A stretch of 64,000 nt of DNA. Source: Parabacteroides chongii. GTDB taxonomy: Bacteria; Bacteroidota; Bacteroidia; Bacteroidales; Tannerellaceae. Shown in pieces: positions 8,979 through 18,479 of the stretch. The position numbers and the translations under genes are program-made. Every line of letters starts with the position of its first letter. The stretch's first letter is position 1. The notes under the pieces are model-generated. The model saw only the letters and a list, made by a program, of their open reading frames with translations. It did no database searches and was not told where the DNA came from. Location of the stretch: the NCBI RefSeq assembly GCF_029581355.1, contig NZ_CP120849.1, forward strand, positions 528,501 through 592,500, given 5' to 3'.

Positions 8979-10265
8979 CTATACTTTCAGGCTATACGGT
9001 TCACGTATCGGATTTCCCCTCCGCTTATTAGCCTCGTTGTCAAAAAAGAACTCCTCTTTTTCCGGATTCCAGACCAGTTTACGGTCAAATTCATAACAGA
9101 GGTTGACGATATGGCATAGGGAAGCGGTGCGATGTCCTATTTCCACTGTACTGAGCGGCTGCTTACGGGTCTTCATCGCCGTCAGGAAATCATTATAATG
9201 ATCGTCGCTCTTATATAGTTTGATCTTATCGTCACCAATAACTTCATCCTGCAGTTTTGCCGGAATCGTATCCAGGAAGCTACGGCTGATATCGATCACA
9301 CCGTCCGAGCCGATAAAACGGACTGCATTTCCGTCTGCTTTACGGAAAGGCTCGTGTGTCATAATGGTTCCATTGGCATAACGCATACTAAGCGGTCTCA
9401 GTTCGCCTTCATCGGGAGGAGTAAATTCGATTGGTCCGGAATCGTCCATACCCAAAGCCCATTGTGCAATATCAAACATATGAGCACCCCAGTCGCAGAT
9501 CATACCGCCGCCATATTCCCGGTAATTACGCCAGTTCGGGAACATATTCCGCTCCATAGGCGGTGCCAGTTCCTCATTATAGACATTCATCGGAGCCGGA
9601 CCGATCCACATATCCCAGTTTAGCGTCTTAGGTACCGGTTGTGCCGGCAAGTCATATTTTACAGGAGGAGGTCCGATAGAGACTTTCACCTCTTTTATCT
9701 CACCGATATAACCATTACGGACCAACTCGCAGGCATGGCGGAAGTTACGCCAGGAACGCTGCATGTTACCGACCTGCAATACGCGGTTATATTTCGCAAC
9801 GGCATCTGCCATGGCACGTCCTTCCTCGATACTGTGCGACATAGGCTTTTCTACATATACATCTTTACCGGCACGGCAGGCTTCGATGGTCTGGACAGCG
9901 TGCCAATGGTCCGGCGTGGCAATGATCACCCCGTCGATATCGCTGCGGTTCAGCAATTCATGGTAATCGGCATACAGTTTAAATCCTTTATATGCCTGCC
10001 CTTTAGCCTTTTCGGTTTCTTTTTCAACAATTGCCTGCATGGCATTCAGTTGGCGGGATTCGCAATCGGATGCTGCGATCAGGTTGGCCCTACGGGCAAA
10101 TTCCGGCCCAAGGGTCCAACGTCCTTGTGCTCCGCAACCGATAATACCGAGATTGATCTGGTCGCTGGGAGCAACAAAATTAGTTCCACCTAAAATGTGA
10201 CGGGGCAAAATGGTGAAGCCGGCAATTGCCAAAGCTCCGCTTCTGATGAAGTTTCTTCTTTTCAT
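8979..10265 (-). CDS. Gfo/Idh/MocA-family oxidoreductase, exported by Tat
   Basis: A 428-residue NAD(P)-dependent dehydrogenase-like protein. The N-terminus has a twin-arginine signal (MKRRNFIRSGALAIAGF), so it is probably exported folded with its cofactor. The Rossmann fold begins near residue 38 (INLGIIGCGAQGRW). The family signature VEKPMSHSIEEG, with the catalytic-region Lys, sits at about 142-154. The second half has the alpha/beta substrate-binding domain (YGGGMICDWGAHMFDIAQWAL). Family members oxidise or epimerise sugars, or act as glycosidases by an NAD-dependent mechanism; the substrate here is not known. It is monocistronic, with a promoter box 42 nt upstream. Confidence 0.9.
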   Translation of the reverse strand: MKRRNFIRSGALAIAGFTILPRHILGGTNFVAPSDQINLGIIGCGAQGRWTLGPEFARRANLIAASDCESRQLNAMQAIVEKETEKAKGQAYKGFKLYADYHELLNRSDIDGVIIATPDHWHAVQTIEACRAGKDVYVEKPMSHSIEEGRAMADAVAKYNRVLQVGNMQRSWRNFRHACELVRNGYIGEIKEVKVSIGPPPVKYDLPAQPVPKTLNWDMWIGPAPMNVYNEELAPPMERNMFPNWRNYREYGGGMICDWGAHMFDIAQWALGMDDSGPIEFTPPDEGELRPLSMRYANGTIMTHEPFRKADGNAVRFIGSDGVIDISRSFLDTIPAKLQDEVIGDDKIKLYKSDDHYNDFLTAMKTRKQPLSTVEIGHRTASLCHIVNLCYEFDRKLVWNPEKEEFFFDNEANKRRGNPIREPYSLKV

Positions 10266-10306
10266 TGTGTCTGTCTTATGGTATTAGAGAAATTGAGATA
10301 TTTCTA

Positions 10307-10314
10307 CAAATCTA
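10307..10314 (-). promoter_or_regulatory. -7 promoter box for the Gfo/Idh gene
   Basis: On the minus strand this reads TAGATTTG, matching TAnnTTTG. It lies 42 nt before the oxidoreductase start. Confidence 0.5.
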
Positions 10315-10372
10315 TAAATAATACCTTACAAAACAAACACTTGAATACAATTATGTACAGAAAAACGACTAT

Positions 10373-10966
10373 TTAGAAATGCGACAGAAAGGCTTTTAAC
10401 AAGGAAGGATTAAGTAAAGCCGGATACAGAAAACCATAGACTGCCCCGTAAAAATGGGCATTGTGGTTGATATTGTCCCCTGCACGTTTAGCCATATATT
10501 GACAATAAGCCAGATAAACTACTCCAAAAATAATTCCCGGTACAGGAATGATCGCAAATAACAGTATCTTACTCCAGGGATCGAACAATATATAAGAAAA
10601 CAGTACTGCCGATACCGCACCCGACGCACCTATGGACACATAATAAGGATCATTATGATGTTTGATCAGGTCATACAAGGATGCAAAAATCATTCCACCA
10701 AAATACAGTCCGAGGAATCCCCATGCTCCGAACCCGAGATAACCGAATACCTTTTCTATATAAGTTCCGAACGACCAGAACGTAAACATATTGACCAGCA
10801 GATGTGTCATATCGGCATGAACGAATCCGTGAGTGATCAACCGGTACCACTCATTATTCTTTACTGTCCGGTAAGGGATCAGCGCCAGTTTACGGAATAA
10901 TTCCACATTATTGAAACAGAGCCAGGAAACTAAAACGGTTATACCGATAATAATATATGTGATCAT
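10373..10966 (-). CDS. Rhomboid-family intramembrane serine protease
   Basis: A 197-residue polytopic membrane protein with about six membrane segments. Motifs seen: the loop-1 type motif NNEWYRLITHGFVHADMTHL with the conserved WR and H/N region (about 40-60); GASG with the catalytic Ser near residue 115; and a His in a late membrane helix (NHNAHFYGAVYGF, about 165-175) as the second member of the Ser-His dyad. It cleaves membrane proteins within the bilayer; its target is unknown. The length is that of the minimal bacterial rhomboid core. Confidence 0.9.
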   Translation of the reverse strand: MITYIIIGITVLVSWLCFNNVELFRKLALIPYRTVKNNEWYRLITHGFVHADMTHLLVNMFTFWSFGTYIEKVFGYLGFGAWGFLGLYFGGMIFASLYDLIKHHNDPYYVSIGASGAVSAVLFSYILFDPWSKILLFAIIPVPGIIFGVVYLAYCQYMAKRAGDNINHNAHFYGAVYGFLYPALLNPSLLKAFLSHF

Positions 10967-10989
10967 CTTCTTTCTTTTGATATATCCGG

Positions 10990-10997
10990 CAAATGTA
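10990..10997 (-). promoter_or_regulatory. -7 promoter box for the rhomboid gene
   Basis: Minus-strand TACATTTG, 24 nt before the rhomboid start, matches TAnnTTTG. Confidence 0.5.
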
Positions 10998-11061
10998 GTA
11001 AAGATTTGTTATTTACAAATTACCTTACTACCTTTATCAACTTATAACAAAGTTAAAATTC

Positions 11062-12501
11062 ATGCTGGCTGCCATACACATACAATGGGTTGCAGGAGTA
11101 ATATTCATCATATTGTACTCCATCACCATACTGGGGTTGGTTCTGGTTATCATCGCAGAGAACAGGAATCCTTTAAAAACCATCCCCTGGGTCATCGTGT
11201 TATTACTGGCTCCCGGTATCGGACTGCTTTTTTATTTCTTCTTCGGGCAGGACAACAGGAAGCAGCGTATCATCTCACGCAGGACTTACAAACGTATTAT
11301 GAAACGTCCGCAGGAGGGAAAACTTCCGCAGGATGCCTGTACCGTTCCCGGTCCATACCAACCTTTGGTCACGCTATTGAATAACAACAATCAATCCTCC
11401 CTCCTTTACGGAAGCGAGATCAAAATCTATACGAACGGAGCGGATAAATTCAAAGACCTGCTGAAGGATATCCAGGAGGCGACTCACCATATCCATATCC
11501 AATATTACATTTTTTGCGATGATGAAATAGGGACACAATTCAAAAATGCCCTGATCACAAAAGCAAAAGAAGGTGTCAAGGTGCGGTTATTGTACGACGA
11601 TGTCGGCTGCTGGAACGTAAAAAACAGTTTCTTCGACGAGATGCAGGATGCAGGTATCGAAGTGCATGCCTTCCTGAAGGTAGCTTTTCCGGTCTTCACC
11701 AGCAAAGTCAATTACCGAAATCACCGGAAAATCGTTGTTATCGACGGACAGGTCGGCTATATGGGAGGAATGAACATTGCCGACCGGTATGAGAAAGGAA
11801 CGGAATGGGGTATCTGGCGCGACACTCATTTCAGGATAATCGGAAAAGGAGTACACGGACTACAGTCCGCTTTCCTGATCGACTGGTATGTTGTCAGCAA
11901 GAAACTGTTGAACGACAAGATATTTTATCCGCCTGCAAAGATATATAATGAAGACAACATCATGCAGATAGTGACAAGCGGGCCGGTCGGGCAATGGCGC
12001 ACATTGCTCCAGGCATATATCTTTGCCATCGCGAATGCCAAAAAATACATTTACATACAAACTCCTTATTTCCTTCCGACCGAAGGGTTGAACCAGACAC
12101 TGCTGATCGCGGCATTGGGAGGTATCGACGTACGGCTCATGCTGCCTAAACGTTCGGATACCCGCACCGCCAATATGGCTACACATTCTTTTATCGACGA
12201 GATGGTAAAGGCTGGAGTGAAAGTTTATTTTTACGAGCCGGGCTTCCTGCATTCCAAGCTGATGATCACTGATGATGCGCTTGCCTGCATCGGCTCAGCC
12301 AACATGGACTTCCGCAGCTTCGAGCACAATTTCGAAATAAACGCATTCGTATACGAACCCTCTTTTGCCATGCAGATGAAGCGGGTATTCCTGCACGACA
12401 TGCACAGTTGCGAGCGGCTGATCCCGTCACGCTGGCTGAAACGGCCCGTCAAACAACGGCTTGCCGAGTCATTCATGCGTCTGTTTTCCCCGCTCCTTTA
12501 A
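11062..12501 (+). CDS. cls: Cardiolipin synthase, phospholipase D type
   Basis: A 479-residue inner-membrane enzyme that joins two phosphatidylglycerol molecules into cardiolipin. Two N-terminal membrane segments lie at about 8-30 and 43-62. Two HKD catalytic motifs follow: HRKIVVIDG near residue 221 and HSKLMITDD near residue 397, the latter with the downstream IGSANMDFRSF. Length and domain order match bacterial ClsA-like enzymes. It converges with rsmD and their 3' ends overlap by 4 nt (12498-12501). Confidence 0.93.
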   Translation: MLAAIHIQWVAGVIFIILYSITILGLVLVIIAENRNPLKTIPWVIVLLLAPGIGLLFYFFFGQDNRKQRIISRRTYKRIMKRPQEGKLPQDACTVPGPYQPLVTLLNNNNQSSLLYGSEIKIYTNGADKFKDLLKDIQEATHHIHIQYYIFCDDEIGTQFKNALITKAKEGVKVRLLYDDVGCWNVKNSFFDEMQDAGIEVHAFLKVAFPVFTSKVNYRNHRKIVVIDGQVGYMGGMNIADRYEKGTEWGIWRDTHFRIIGKGVHGLQSAFLIDWYVVSKKLLNDKIFYPPAKIYNEDNIMQIVTSGPVGQWRTLLQAYIFAIANAKKYIYIQTPYFLPTEGLNQTLLIAALGGIDVRLMLPKRSDTRTANMATHSFIDEMVKAGVKVYFYEPGFLHSKLMITDDALACIGSANMDFRSFEHNFEINAFVYEPSFAMQMKRVFLHDMHSCERLIPSRWLKRPVKQRLAESFMRLFSPLL

Positions 12502-13046
12502 GCCTTTTCTTCTTTAATAAAGATACTGAAGTTGACGGAGCCGTAAACACGTTGCTGGTCAAAATAGGGAAGATGAGAGAAATCATTCGTTTTCGGATGC
12601 TCCATCACGAATATACCTCCGTCTCGCAACAGGTCACGTTCAAAAACCAGCTCTGGTACTTCCGGCAGTTCCTTCAGCGCATAAGGCGGATCAGCAAAAA
12701 TAAAGTCGAACCCCTGTTTCGGAGCCGAATGCAGATAACGGAACACATCACCACGAATCAGGTGAAGAGATTCCGTCTTCAGCTCTTTTGCAACCTTGGC
12801 GATGAAAGAAGCATGGGCATTATTTTTTTCCACGGCTGTAACACTTCTGCATTCCCTTGAAAGCAATTCGAACGAGATACTTCCCGTTCCGGCAAACAGG
12901 TCCAGCGCATCAGCCCCTTCCAGATCGGTCAGGTTGTTGATCACATTAAAAAGATTCTCCTTGGCAAAATCGGTCGTTGGTCGTGCACTGAAAGAAGACG
13001 GCACATCAAAACGTCTACGCCCATATATTCCGCTTATAATTCGCAT
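12498..13046 (-). CDS. rsmD: 16S rRNA (guanine966-N2)-methyltransferase
   Basis: A 182-residue S-adenosylmethionine-dependent methyltransferase. It begins MRIISGIYGRRRFDVPSS, the usual RsmD start, with SAM-binding motif ALDLFAGTGSISFELL (about 47-62) and the catalytic motif DPPY near residue 119 (FIFADPPYAL). It methylates G966 of 16S rRNA during 30S assembly. Its start overlaps the 3' end of the upstream DUF3822 gene by 13 nt, indicating translational coupling; the DUF3822-rsmD pairing is common in Bacteroidales. Confidence 0.95.
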   Translation of the reverse strand: MRIISGIYGRRRFDVPSSFSARPTTDFAKENLFNVINNLTDLEGADALDLFAGTGSISFELLSRECRSVTAVEKNNAHASFIAKVAKELKTESLHLIRGDVFRYLHSAPKQGFDFIFADPPYALKELPEVPELVFERDLLRDGGIFVMEHPKTNDFSHLPYFDQQRVYGSVNFSIFIKEEKA

Positions 13047-13861
13047 ACAGATAAAGCTATTAAATCCAACGGAGCCTGAACGACTTCGGCTCCCAACAAG
13101 TAAGCATCCGACGGTATCTCAGCCGGACTGATATATTGTATATAATTTCGTAACGTAGTCGTCATACTGTTACGCAGAGAAACACCTCCATAGATATGAA
13201 GCTGGTCCTTCTCCTGATCCATACCGACCTGTTTCCATACATATAATATATAGTAGAGGATATCGTCAGGCTTATCATACCCGAAAGTATTTACAAAAAG
13301 CAGCTTTCCCTGGGCAAAACAAACCACATCCATCATCTTCCGGTGAATCACCACATACATCTGGCGGGGGATCAACGCACGGCTCTGCTGTTTCCACAAA
13401 ACCAGCTGAGGTGTGATATGATGGACAAAAGCGGGGTTGATCAGTGAACGGGAACAGAACTCATACACCTCTTCTTCCATACCGAACACGACTTCCGCAG
13501 CTTCGTGCGCCAGCGGATTATGCAGGCATTTATTCTCAGGAGCGGAAAAGGTAAACGATAACAGATCCGTTTTCTGCTTTTCCGTAAAGACTTCCTCAGG
13601 AACTACCGTATATTGAGGCGACACATAGACCAGGTTCGTCCGTTTATACGAATATGTAAGAAACTCGTGCTCGAAGAAAAACTCTTTCAGTGAAGAGATA
13701 TAAGGCTTCGTCCGGTCGAACTCTATATTTCTATAAAAGAAACTTTCGCTCTCCGAAGGACTGTATCCTGAAAAAGAAAGTCCATCCGACCTAAGCCGGA
13801 TGGACATTATGTATTTTCCAGAATTATCTGCAGTCAACGTATCAGGAATACTGATAGCCAT
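13034..13861 (-). CDS. DUF3822-family protein
   Basis: A 275-residue protein of unknown function, recognised as DUF3822 from its sequence and its position before rsmD. The chosen start is ATG at 13859-13861; an in-frame TTG 6 nt upstream is less likely. It has no signal peptide or membrane segment. The fold is probably actin/ASKHA-like, as is predicted for the family; that is family knowledge, not something read here. It lies 10 nt after the upstream gene at 13872-14498 and overlaps rsmD, so the three probably form one operon. Confidence 0.85.
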   Translation of the reverse strand: MAISIPDTLTADNSGKYIMSIRLRSDGLSFSGYSPSESESFFYRNIEFDRTKPYISSLKEFFFEHEFLTYSYKRTNLVYVSPQYTVVPEEVFTEKQKTDLLSFTFSAPENKCLHNPLAHEAAEVVFGMEEEVYEFCSRSLINPAFVHHITPQLVLWKQQSRALIPRQMYVVIHRKMMDVVCFAQGKLLFVNTFGYDKPDDILYYILYVWKQVGMDQEKDQLHIYGGVSLRNSMTTTLRNYIQYISPAEIPSDAYLLGAEVVQAPLDLIALSVCEL

Positions 13862-13871
13862 AAGCAATCGA

Positions 13872-14498
13872 TTATTCCCAGTTACCTGCGTTGTTATTAA
13901 TTTCAGTCAGTGAACCAACACGTAAACCCGGGAATTTTTCCAGCTTATCAGCTTTGTCCTTCAGGTTTGTAACCAACTGTTTGTCCAGGTCACCCAAATA
14001 ATCGTCATACTTAACGCCTGCTTCAAATACTTTTACAGTATAACCGGAACCAGAAGTCAGTGTAGCTGTGTCCATAGAGAACTTAACGCTTGTTCCGGGA
14101 ACATTTGCCAAATCGTCTACATTGTAGTTTGCACCGAACAATGTATCTTTTGCAACCACCCAGATAGTATCACGTCTGATCAAACCTTTCTTTACAGCTT
14201 CTTTCTCAGTCATACCTTTTTCCAGCTGCTCGTCAGTCAAGACACCTTCCTTGATCAGGAACGGAAGTTTATCTTCCTTCAGGAACTTAACCAGGTCGGT
14301 AAAACTACCTGCATGCGTTTTGTACACATTCTTATACTCGATCTGAGCTTTACGGATGTCGATCAAACGAGTCTTAATAGCACTTTCACGCACATCTTTT
14401 TCCTTATTAAATTCGATCGGCGTCATAATGCTTCTGTAGCACATGTAAACTAGCAGGATAACTGCAGCAGCTAATAAAATCTTTAATGTAACTTTCAT
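13872..14498 (-). CDS. Membrane-anchored conserved protein, pseudopilin-like N-terminus
   Basis: A 208-residue protein I do not recognise by name. It has one N-terminal membrane helix (ILLAAAVILLVYMCYRSIM, about 7-26) and then a long charged helix (FNKEKDVRESAIKTRLIDIR). The soluble part has a Lys/Glu-rich segment and a compact C-terminal region ending NNAGNWE. The helix-plus-stalk shape resembles pseudopilins, but there is no prepilin peptidase site that I can defend. It is first in an apparent operon with DUF3822 and rsmD. A -7 box lies 36 nt upstream. Confidence 0.75.
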   Translation of the reverse strand: MKVTLKILLAAAVILLVYMCYRSIMTPIEFNKEKDVRESAIKTRLIDIRKAQIEYKNVYKTHAGSFTDLVKFLKEDKLPFLIKEGVLTDEQLEKGMTEKEAVKKGLIRRDTIWVVAKDTLFGANYNVDDLANVPGTSVKFSMDTATLTSGSGYTVKVFEAGVKYDDYLGDLDKQLVTNLKDKADKLEKFPGLRVGSLTEINNNAGNWE

Positions 14499-14533
14499 GG
14501 TTTGTATTGTTTTTTTGAATTTATTTCGTTCGG

Positions 14534-14541
14534 CAAATTTA
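14534..14541 (-). promoter_or_regulatory. -7 promoter box for the 14498-to-12498 operon
   Basis: Minus-strand TAAATTTG matches TAnnTTTG, 36 nt before the first gene of the apparent three-gene operon. Confidence 0.45.
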
Positions 14542-14592
14542 AAAAAGAATATTTAATACACTACCTTTATCACCAAAATTATTGCAATCAAA

Positions 14593-16008
14593 ATGATAAA
14601 TAGTTATTTAAGCCGCCAAATTACACAAAATTTTCCACATAATCCGACGGAAGACCAATTTTCTGCCCTAAAAACACTCACGAATTTTCTGCTTTCAACC
14701 GAATCAGACACCCTTTTATTGCTGAAAGGATACGCAGGAACTGGAAAAACGTCGCTGGTCGGTGCCCTGGTCAAAACCCTGAACGAGCTAAAACAAAAAA
14801 CAGTTTTGCTCGCTCCTACCGGAAGGGCAGCTAAGGTCTTTTCGAACTATTCCGGCCAAAAAGCTTTTACGATCCATAAAAAGATATATCGTCAAAAAGC
14901 ATTCTCCAACGAACCGACTGGATTCATGCCTGCTGATAATTTACACAAAGATACGTTATTTATTGTTGATGAAGCATCCATGATCTCGAATGACGGGATC
15001 GATTCGATCTCTTTCGGGACCGGACGGTTACTGGATGATCTGATACAATATGTCTATTCGGGTGAAAACTGTCGGCTGATCCTGATGGGCGACGTGGCAC
15101 AGCTACCGCCGGTCATGCAAACGGAAAGTCCGGCGCTGAACCCGGAAATACTCAGAGGCTATAATCTGCAGGTAGAAGAAATCACCCTGACGCAGGTTGT
15201 CCGGCAAAGCGGAGATTCAGGGATATTACTCAATGCCACCCGCTTACGGGATGCACTGCGAAACAACGAGGTCGAGATATACCCCAAGCTCCACCTGAAA
15301 GGTTTTACAGACTTCAGGAAGGTCAACGGAGACGAACTGATCGAGGAAATATCATCGGCATACAGCCGTGACGGAATCGAAGAAACAATGATTATCACAC
15401 GTTCTAATAAACGGGCAACAATTTACAATAACGGAATACGCAACCGGATACTATACAGAGAAGAAGAGTTGTCATCGGGTGACCGGCTGATGGTTGCCAA
15501 AAACAACTATTACTGGACCAACGATTGTAAGGAAATGGATTTTATAGCGAACGGCGAGATTGTCCAGATATTACGCGTGAAACGTACAAGCGAACTCTAT
15601 GGTTTTCGCTTTGCCGATGTGACCGTCCGTTTTCAGGACTATGACCTCGAACTGGATATAAAGATCCTACTCGACACCTTGCAGACCGATTCACCCGCTC
15701 TTCCCAAAGAGCTCAACGACAAGCTCTTCTATACCATTTTGGAAGATTACGACGATATTCCCACCAAGGCAGGCAAAATGAAAAAGATGAAAGCCAATCC
15801 TCACTATAATGTCGTGCAAGTAAAATATGCTTATGCCATTACCTGCCACAAAGCGCAGGGCGGACAATGGATGAACGTCTTCCTCGATATCGGCTATATG
15901 ACGGAGGAAATGCTGGGAGAAGATTTTTACCGGTGGCTGTATACCGCCTTTACCCGCGCCACCCACCGGCTGTATTTAGTTAATTTACCGGATGAATTTG
16001 TTGAGTGA
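14593..16008 (+). CDS. RecD/Pif1-like ATP-dependent DNA helicase
   Basis: A 471-residue superfamily 1B helicase. Walker A GYAGTGKTSLV lies at about 45-55, Walker B FIVDEAS at about 123-129, and motif III LMGDVAQLPPV at about 160-171. The C-terminal UvrD_C_2-type segment YAITCHKAQGGQW lies at about 413-426, with ending LYTAFTRATHRLYLV. It would unwind DNA 5'-3' in repair or replication. It lacks the long N-terminal region of RecD2, so it is the short form common in Bacteroidetes. The gene is divergent from the 13872-14498 operon. Confidence 0.9.
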   Translation: MINSYLSRQITQNFPHNPTEDQFSALKTLTNFLLSTESDTLLLLKGYAGTGKTSLVGALVKTLNELKQKTVLLAPTGRAAKVFSNYSGQKAFTIHKKIYRQKAFSNEPTGFMPADNLHKDTLFIVDEASMISNDGIDSISFGTGRLLDDLIQYVYSGENCRLILMGDVAQLPPVMQTESPALNPEILRGYNLQVEEITLTQVVRQSGDSGILLNATRLRDALRNNEVEIYPKLHLKGFTDFRKVNGDELIEEISSAYSRDGIEETMIITRSNKRATIYNNGIRNRILYREEELSSGDRLMVAKNNYYWTNDCKEMDFIANGEIVQILRVKRTSELYGFRFADVTVRFQDYDLELDIKILLDTLQTDSPALPKELNDKLFYTILEDYDDIPTKAGKMKKMKANPHYNVVQVKYAYAITCHKAQGGQWMNVFLDIGYMTEEMLGEDFYRWLYTAFTRATHRLYLVNLPDEFVE

Positions 16009-16119
16009 CAGTACACTTTTTTACATATTAAGTACGTTACATTGATAGAAATAGTTATTTTTGTTGCAATATAAATCGGGACGTTGTTATTACGCCTCCC
16101 ATTAAGCATAAATTCAGAA

Positions 16120-16791
16120 ATGGCAAATAAAGAAAAAATAGATTATCTGTTACTTGACATCAAGGAACTCGAAACGTTGATTGCCGGTATGCGCGATGCA
16201 GAAGTATATCCGGTATCCTTCTTTAGCCAGACATTCAATCTGACACATAAAATACTGAATGACCTTCATTCATTGGAAACGGCGCAGATCGAGATGTTAC
16301 GTAAACAAATGGAAGCCCATCAAGCTTTGATCCAGTCGCTCCCCAACCCGGTCGCCACAGTGATGCCGGAACCGGAAGTGAAGGAAGAGCCGGCTGAAAA
16401 AAACGTGAGCACTCCGGAACCGAAAACAGAATCGGAAGCAGAACCCGAAGCAGAACCGGCCAGGGAAATCATCGTTGAAAAGCAGGAGATTATTCCGGAA
16501 ACACCTCATAAAACGGTGGTGGCAGATAAACAAGGGGTTTTCCTGAGCGATATACTGGAAAAGAAGAACCTGTCCGACTTCCGCAAGGCGTTCAGCCTGA
16601 ACGATCGTTTCCGTTTCCGCCGTGAGCTGTTCGGAGGCAATGAAGATAAAATGAACGAAGCGATTACCGACCTCAACGATATCCACTCGTATGAAGAATC
16701 GGTAACCTATCTGAATAACGAACTGAAATGGAATATTGAGGATGAAGCTGTAGCCGACTTCCTCAAGCTGTTGGAGAAACGATTCCTTTAA
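16120..16791 (+). CDS. Conserved Bacteroidales protein, Glu/Pro-rich linker
   Basis: A 223-residue protein of unknown function. The start is the ATG at 16120; an upstream in-frame start at 16084 adds a Bacteroidales-atypical leader. The N-terminal helical part (about 1-85, KEKIDYLLLDIKELETLIAG) is followed by an acidic Pro/Glu linker (EPKTESEAEPEAEPA), then a conserved C-terminal domain (about 140-223) with FLSDILEKKNLSDFRKAFSL and a terminal LEKRFL. No signal peptide. It precedes rsmI by a 92-nt gap that holds an inverted repeat. Confidence 0.75.
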   Translation: MANKEKIDYLLLDIKELETLIAGMRDAEVYPVSFFSQTFNLTHKILNDLHSLETAQIEMLRKQMEAHQALIQSLPNPVATVMPEPEVKEEPAEKNVSTPEPKTESEAEPEAEPAREIIVEKQEIIPETPHKTVVADKQGVFLSDILEKKNLSDFRKAFSLNDRFRFRRELFGGNEDKMNEAITDLNDIHSYEESVTYLNNELKWNIEDEAVADFLKLLEKRFL

Positions 16792-16793
16792 TT

Positions 16794-16872
16794 AGTTGAC
16801 AGTTGACAAGTGATAGTTGACAGTTTTAAGGACTGCATTTTAACTGTCACTTGTCAACCGTCAACTGTCAAC
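16794..16872. repeat. Tandem/inverted TTGACAG repeat hairpin
   Basis: The left arm (16794-16825) has repeats of gttgaca with variant aagtgat. The right arm (16842-16872) carries the reverse complement, tgtcaac units. Arms can pair in several registers around a short spacer. It lies just before the rsmI start. Similar elements with other unit sequences occur at 30942-31068 and 33541-33620. Confidence 0.75.
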
Positions 16873-16883
16873 CAAAAAAAATT

Positions 16884-17588
16884 ATGGCAAAGTTAACAGT
16901 TGTACCGACTCCCGTAGGCAACCTGGAAGATATGACCTTCCGGGCCATCCGTGTGTTGAAAGAAGCCGATCTCATCCTGGCCGAAGACACACGTACGACC
17001 GGTATTCTGCTGAAACATTTTGAGATACAAAACAAAATGCAATCACACCACAAGTTCAACGAACACAAGACCGTAGAGCAGATCGCCTCCCGTATTAAAG
17101 GCGGTGAAAACATCGCTCTTGTGTCGGATGCCGGGACACCGGCCATCTCCGATCCCGGCTTCATGCTTGTAAGGGAATGTGTACGCCAGGGTGTCGACGT
17201 GGAATGTCTGCCGGGAGCAACCGCATTTGTTCCGGCACTGGTAGCCTCCGGGTTACCGAACGAAAAATTCTGTTTCGAAGGATTCTTACCCCAGAAGAAA
17301 GGTCGCCAGACCCGCCTGAAGGAGTTGTCCGTCGAATACAGGACCATCATTTTTTATGAATCCCCTTTCCGGTTGGTAAAGACGCTAACCCAACTAGCCG
17401 AATTCTTCGGGACCGACCGACAAGTATCCGTGTCACGCGAAATATCCAAGCTACACGAAGAGACTGTCCGCGGAACCCTGGAAGAGGTTATAGCACACTT
17501 TACCGTGAACGAACCGAGAGGTGAGATTGTTATAGTATTAGCAGGCTTAAAAGATAAAAAGGAAAAAGAGACAGAAAAAGATGTTTAA
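16884..17588 (+). CDS. rsmI: 16S rRNA (cytidine1402-2'-O)-methyltransferase
   Basis: A 234-residue SAM-dependent tetrapyrrole-methylase-fold enzyme that 2'-O-methylates C1402 in the ribosomal P site. The start is the ATG at 16884 (MAKLTVVPTPVGNLEDMT, the family N-terminus); an upstream in-frame ATG at 16851 falls in the repeat. Motifs: AEDTRTTGILL (about 37-47), LVSDAGTPAISDPG (about 80-93), LPGATAFVPALVASGLP (about 111-127) and YESPFRL. Next to it are a lipoprotein and a HAD phosphatase on the same strand. Confidence 0.95.
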   Translation: MAKLTVVPTPVGNLEDMTFRAIRVLKEADLILAEDTRTTGILLKHFEIQNKMQSHHKFNEHKTVEQIASRIKGGENIALVSDAGTPAISDPGFMLVRECVRQGVDVECLPGATAFVPALVASGLPNEKFCFEGFLPQKKGRQTRLKELSVEYRTIIFYESPFRLVKTLTQLAEFFGTDRQVSVSREISKLHEETVRGTLEEVIAHFTVNEPRGEIVIVLAGLKDKKEKETEKDV

Positions 17589-17606
17589 TTCAAAAACAAG
17601 AAGAAA

Positions 17607-18479
17607 ATGAAAAAGTTATTATTAGTTTGTACCTGCGCAACATTACTGGTATCCTGCGGACAAAATTCGGCCGAATACAAAAAGCTGAAAGCCGAAAACG
17701 ACTCTCTGAAAATCGAGAATACGAAAGCGACCAGCGAGATGAACGAGATCCTCACAACATTAAATGATGTAGAGGCAGACATACAGTCTATCCGCGATGC
17801 AGAAAACTACCTGAATATCCAGCAGCAAAGCGGCGGAGAGTTCAGTAAAAGTAACCGCGAACAGATCAAGCAGAACATGCAGCTGATCAGCGAAACACTG
17901 AAAAAGAATAAAGAAACGATCAGCCAGCTCGAAGAAAAACTGAAAAAGAGCGGTATACAATCTGCTGCTTTAAAGAAAACGATCAACCGTCTTTCTTCCG
18001 AACTGGATCAGAAAGCAACCATGATCGTCGCTTTGCAGGAAGACCTGGCAAAGAAAAATGTCCGTATCCAGGAACTGGATGAAATGGTTTCTTCCCTGAA
18101 TGAAGATGTGGAAAACCTGGCAACAACCGCAGCCGCCCAATCGGAAAAGTTAGGTGAACAGGACAAGGCACTCAACACGGCTTACTATTGCTTCGGTACT
18201 GCCAAAGAACTGAAGGACCAGAAAATCCTTTCCGGCGGCGGTCTTTTCTCTAAATCAAAAGTATTACAGAGTGGCTTCAACAAAGATTACTTTATCTCCG
18301 TCGACATCCGCGAAGTGAAGGAAATACCTTTGTTCGCCGGTAAAGCCAAACTGAAATCCAATCACCCGGAAGGTTCTTACGAATTCGTAAAAGACGAAGA
18401 CGGTAATCTGACATTGAACATCACAGACCCGAAAACATTTTGGAGCCTGGGCAAATATCTGGTTATTGAAGTAGGATGA
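17607..18479 (+). CDS. Coiled-coil lipoprotein of unknown function
   Basis: A 290-residue lipoprotein. Signal MKKLLLVCTCATLLVSC puts the acylated Cys at residue 17. Residues about 25-200 are a long coiled coil (heptads around LKAENDSLKIENTKAT and LEEKLKKSGIQ). The C-terminal about 80 residues form a beta-rich domain (ISVDIREVKEIPLFAGKAKL). I do not know a named family. The layout suggests an envelope spacer or scaffold. Its stop overlaps the start of the HAD gene (ATGATGA), so the two are translationally coupled. Confidence 0.8.
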   Translation: MKKLLLVCTCATLLVSCGQNSAEYKKLKAENDSLKIENTKATSEMNEILTTLNDVEADIQSIRDAENYLNIQQQSGGEFSKSNREQIKQNMQLISETLKKNKETISQLEEKLKKSGIQSAALKKTINRLSSELDQKATMIVALQEDLAKKNVRIQELDEMVSSLNEDVENLATTAAAQSEKLGEQDKALNTAYYCFGTAKELKDQKILSGGGLFSKSKVLQSGFNKDYFISVDIREVKEIPLFAGKAKLKSNHPEGSYEFVKDEDGNLTLNITDPKTFWSLGKYLVIEVG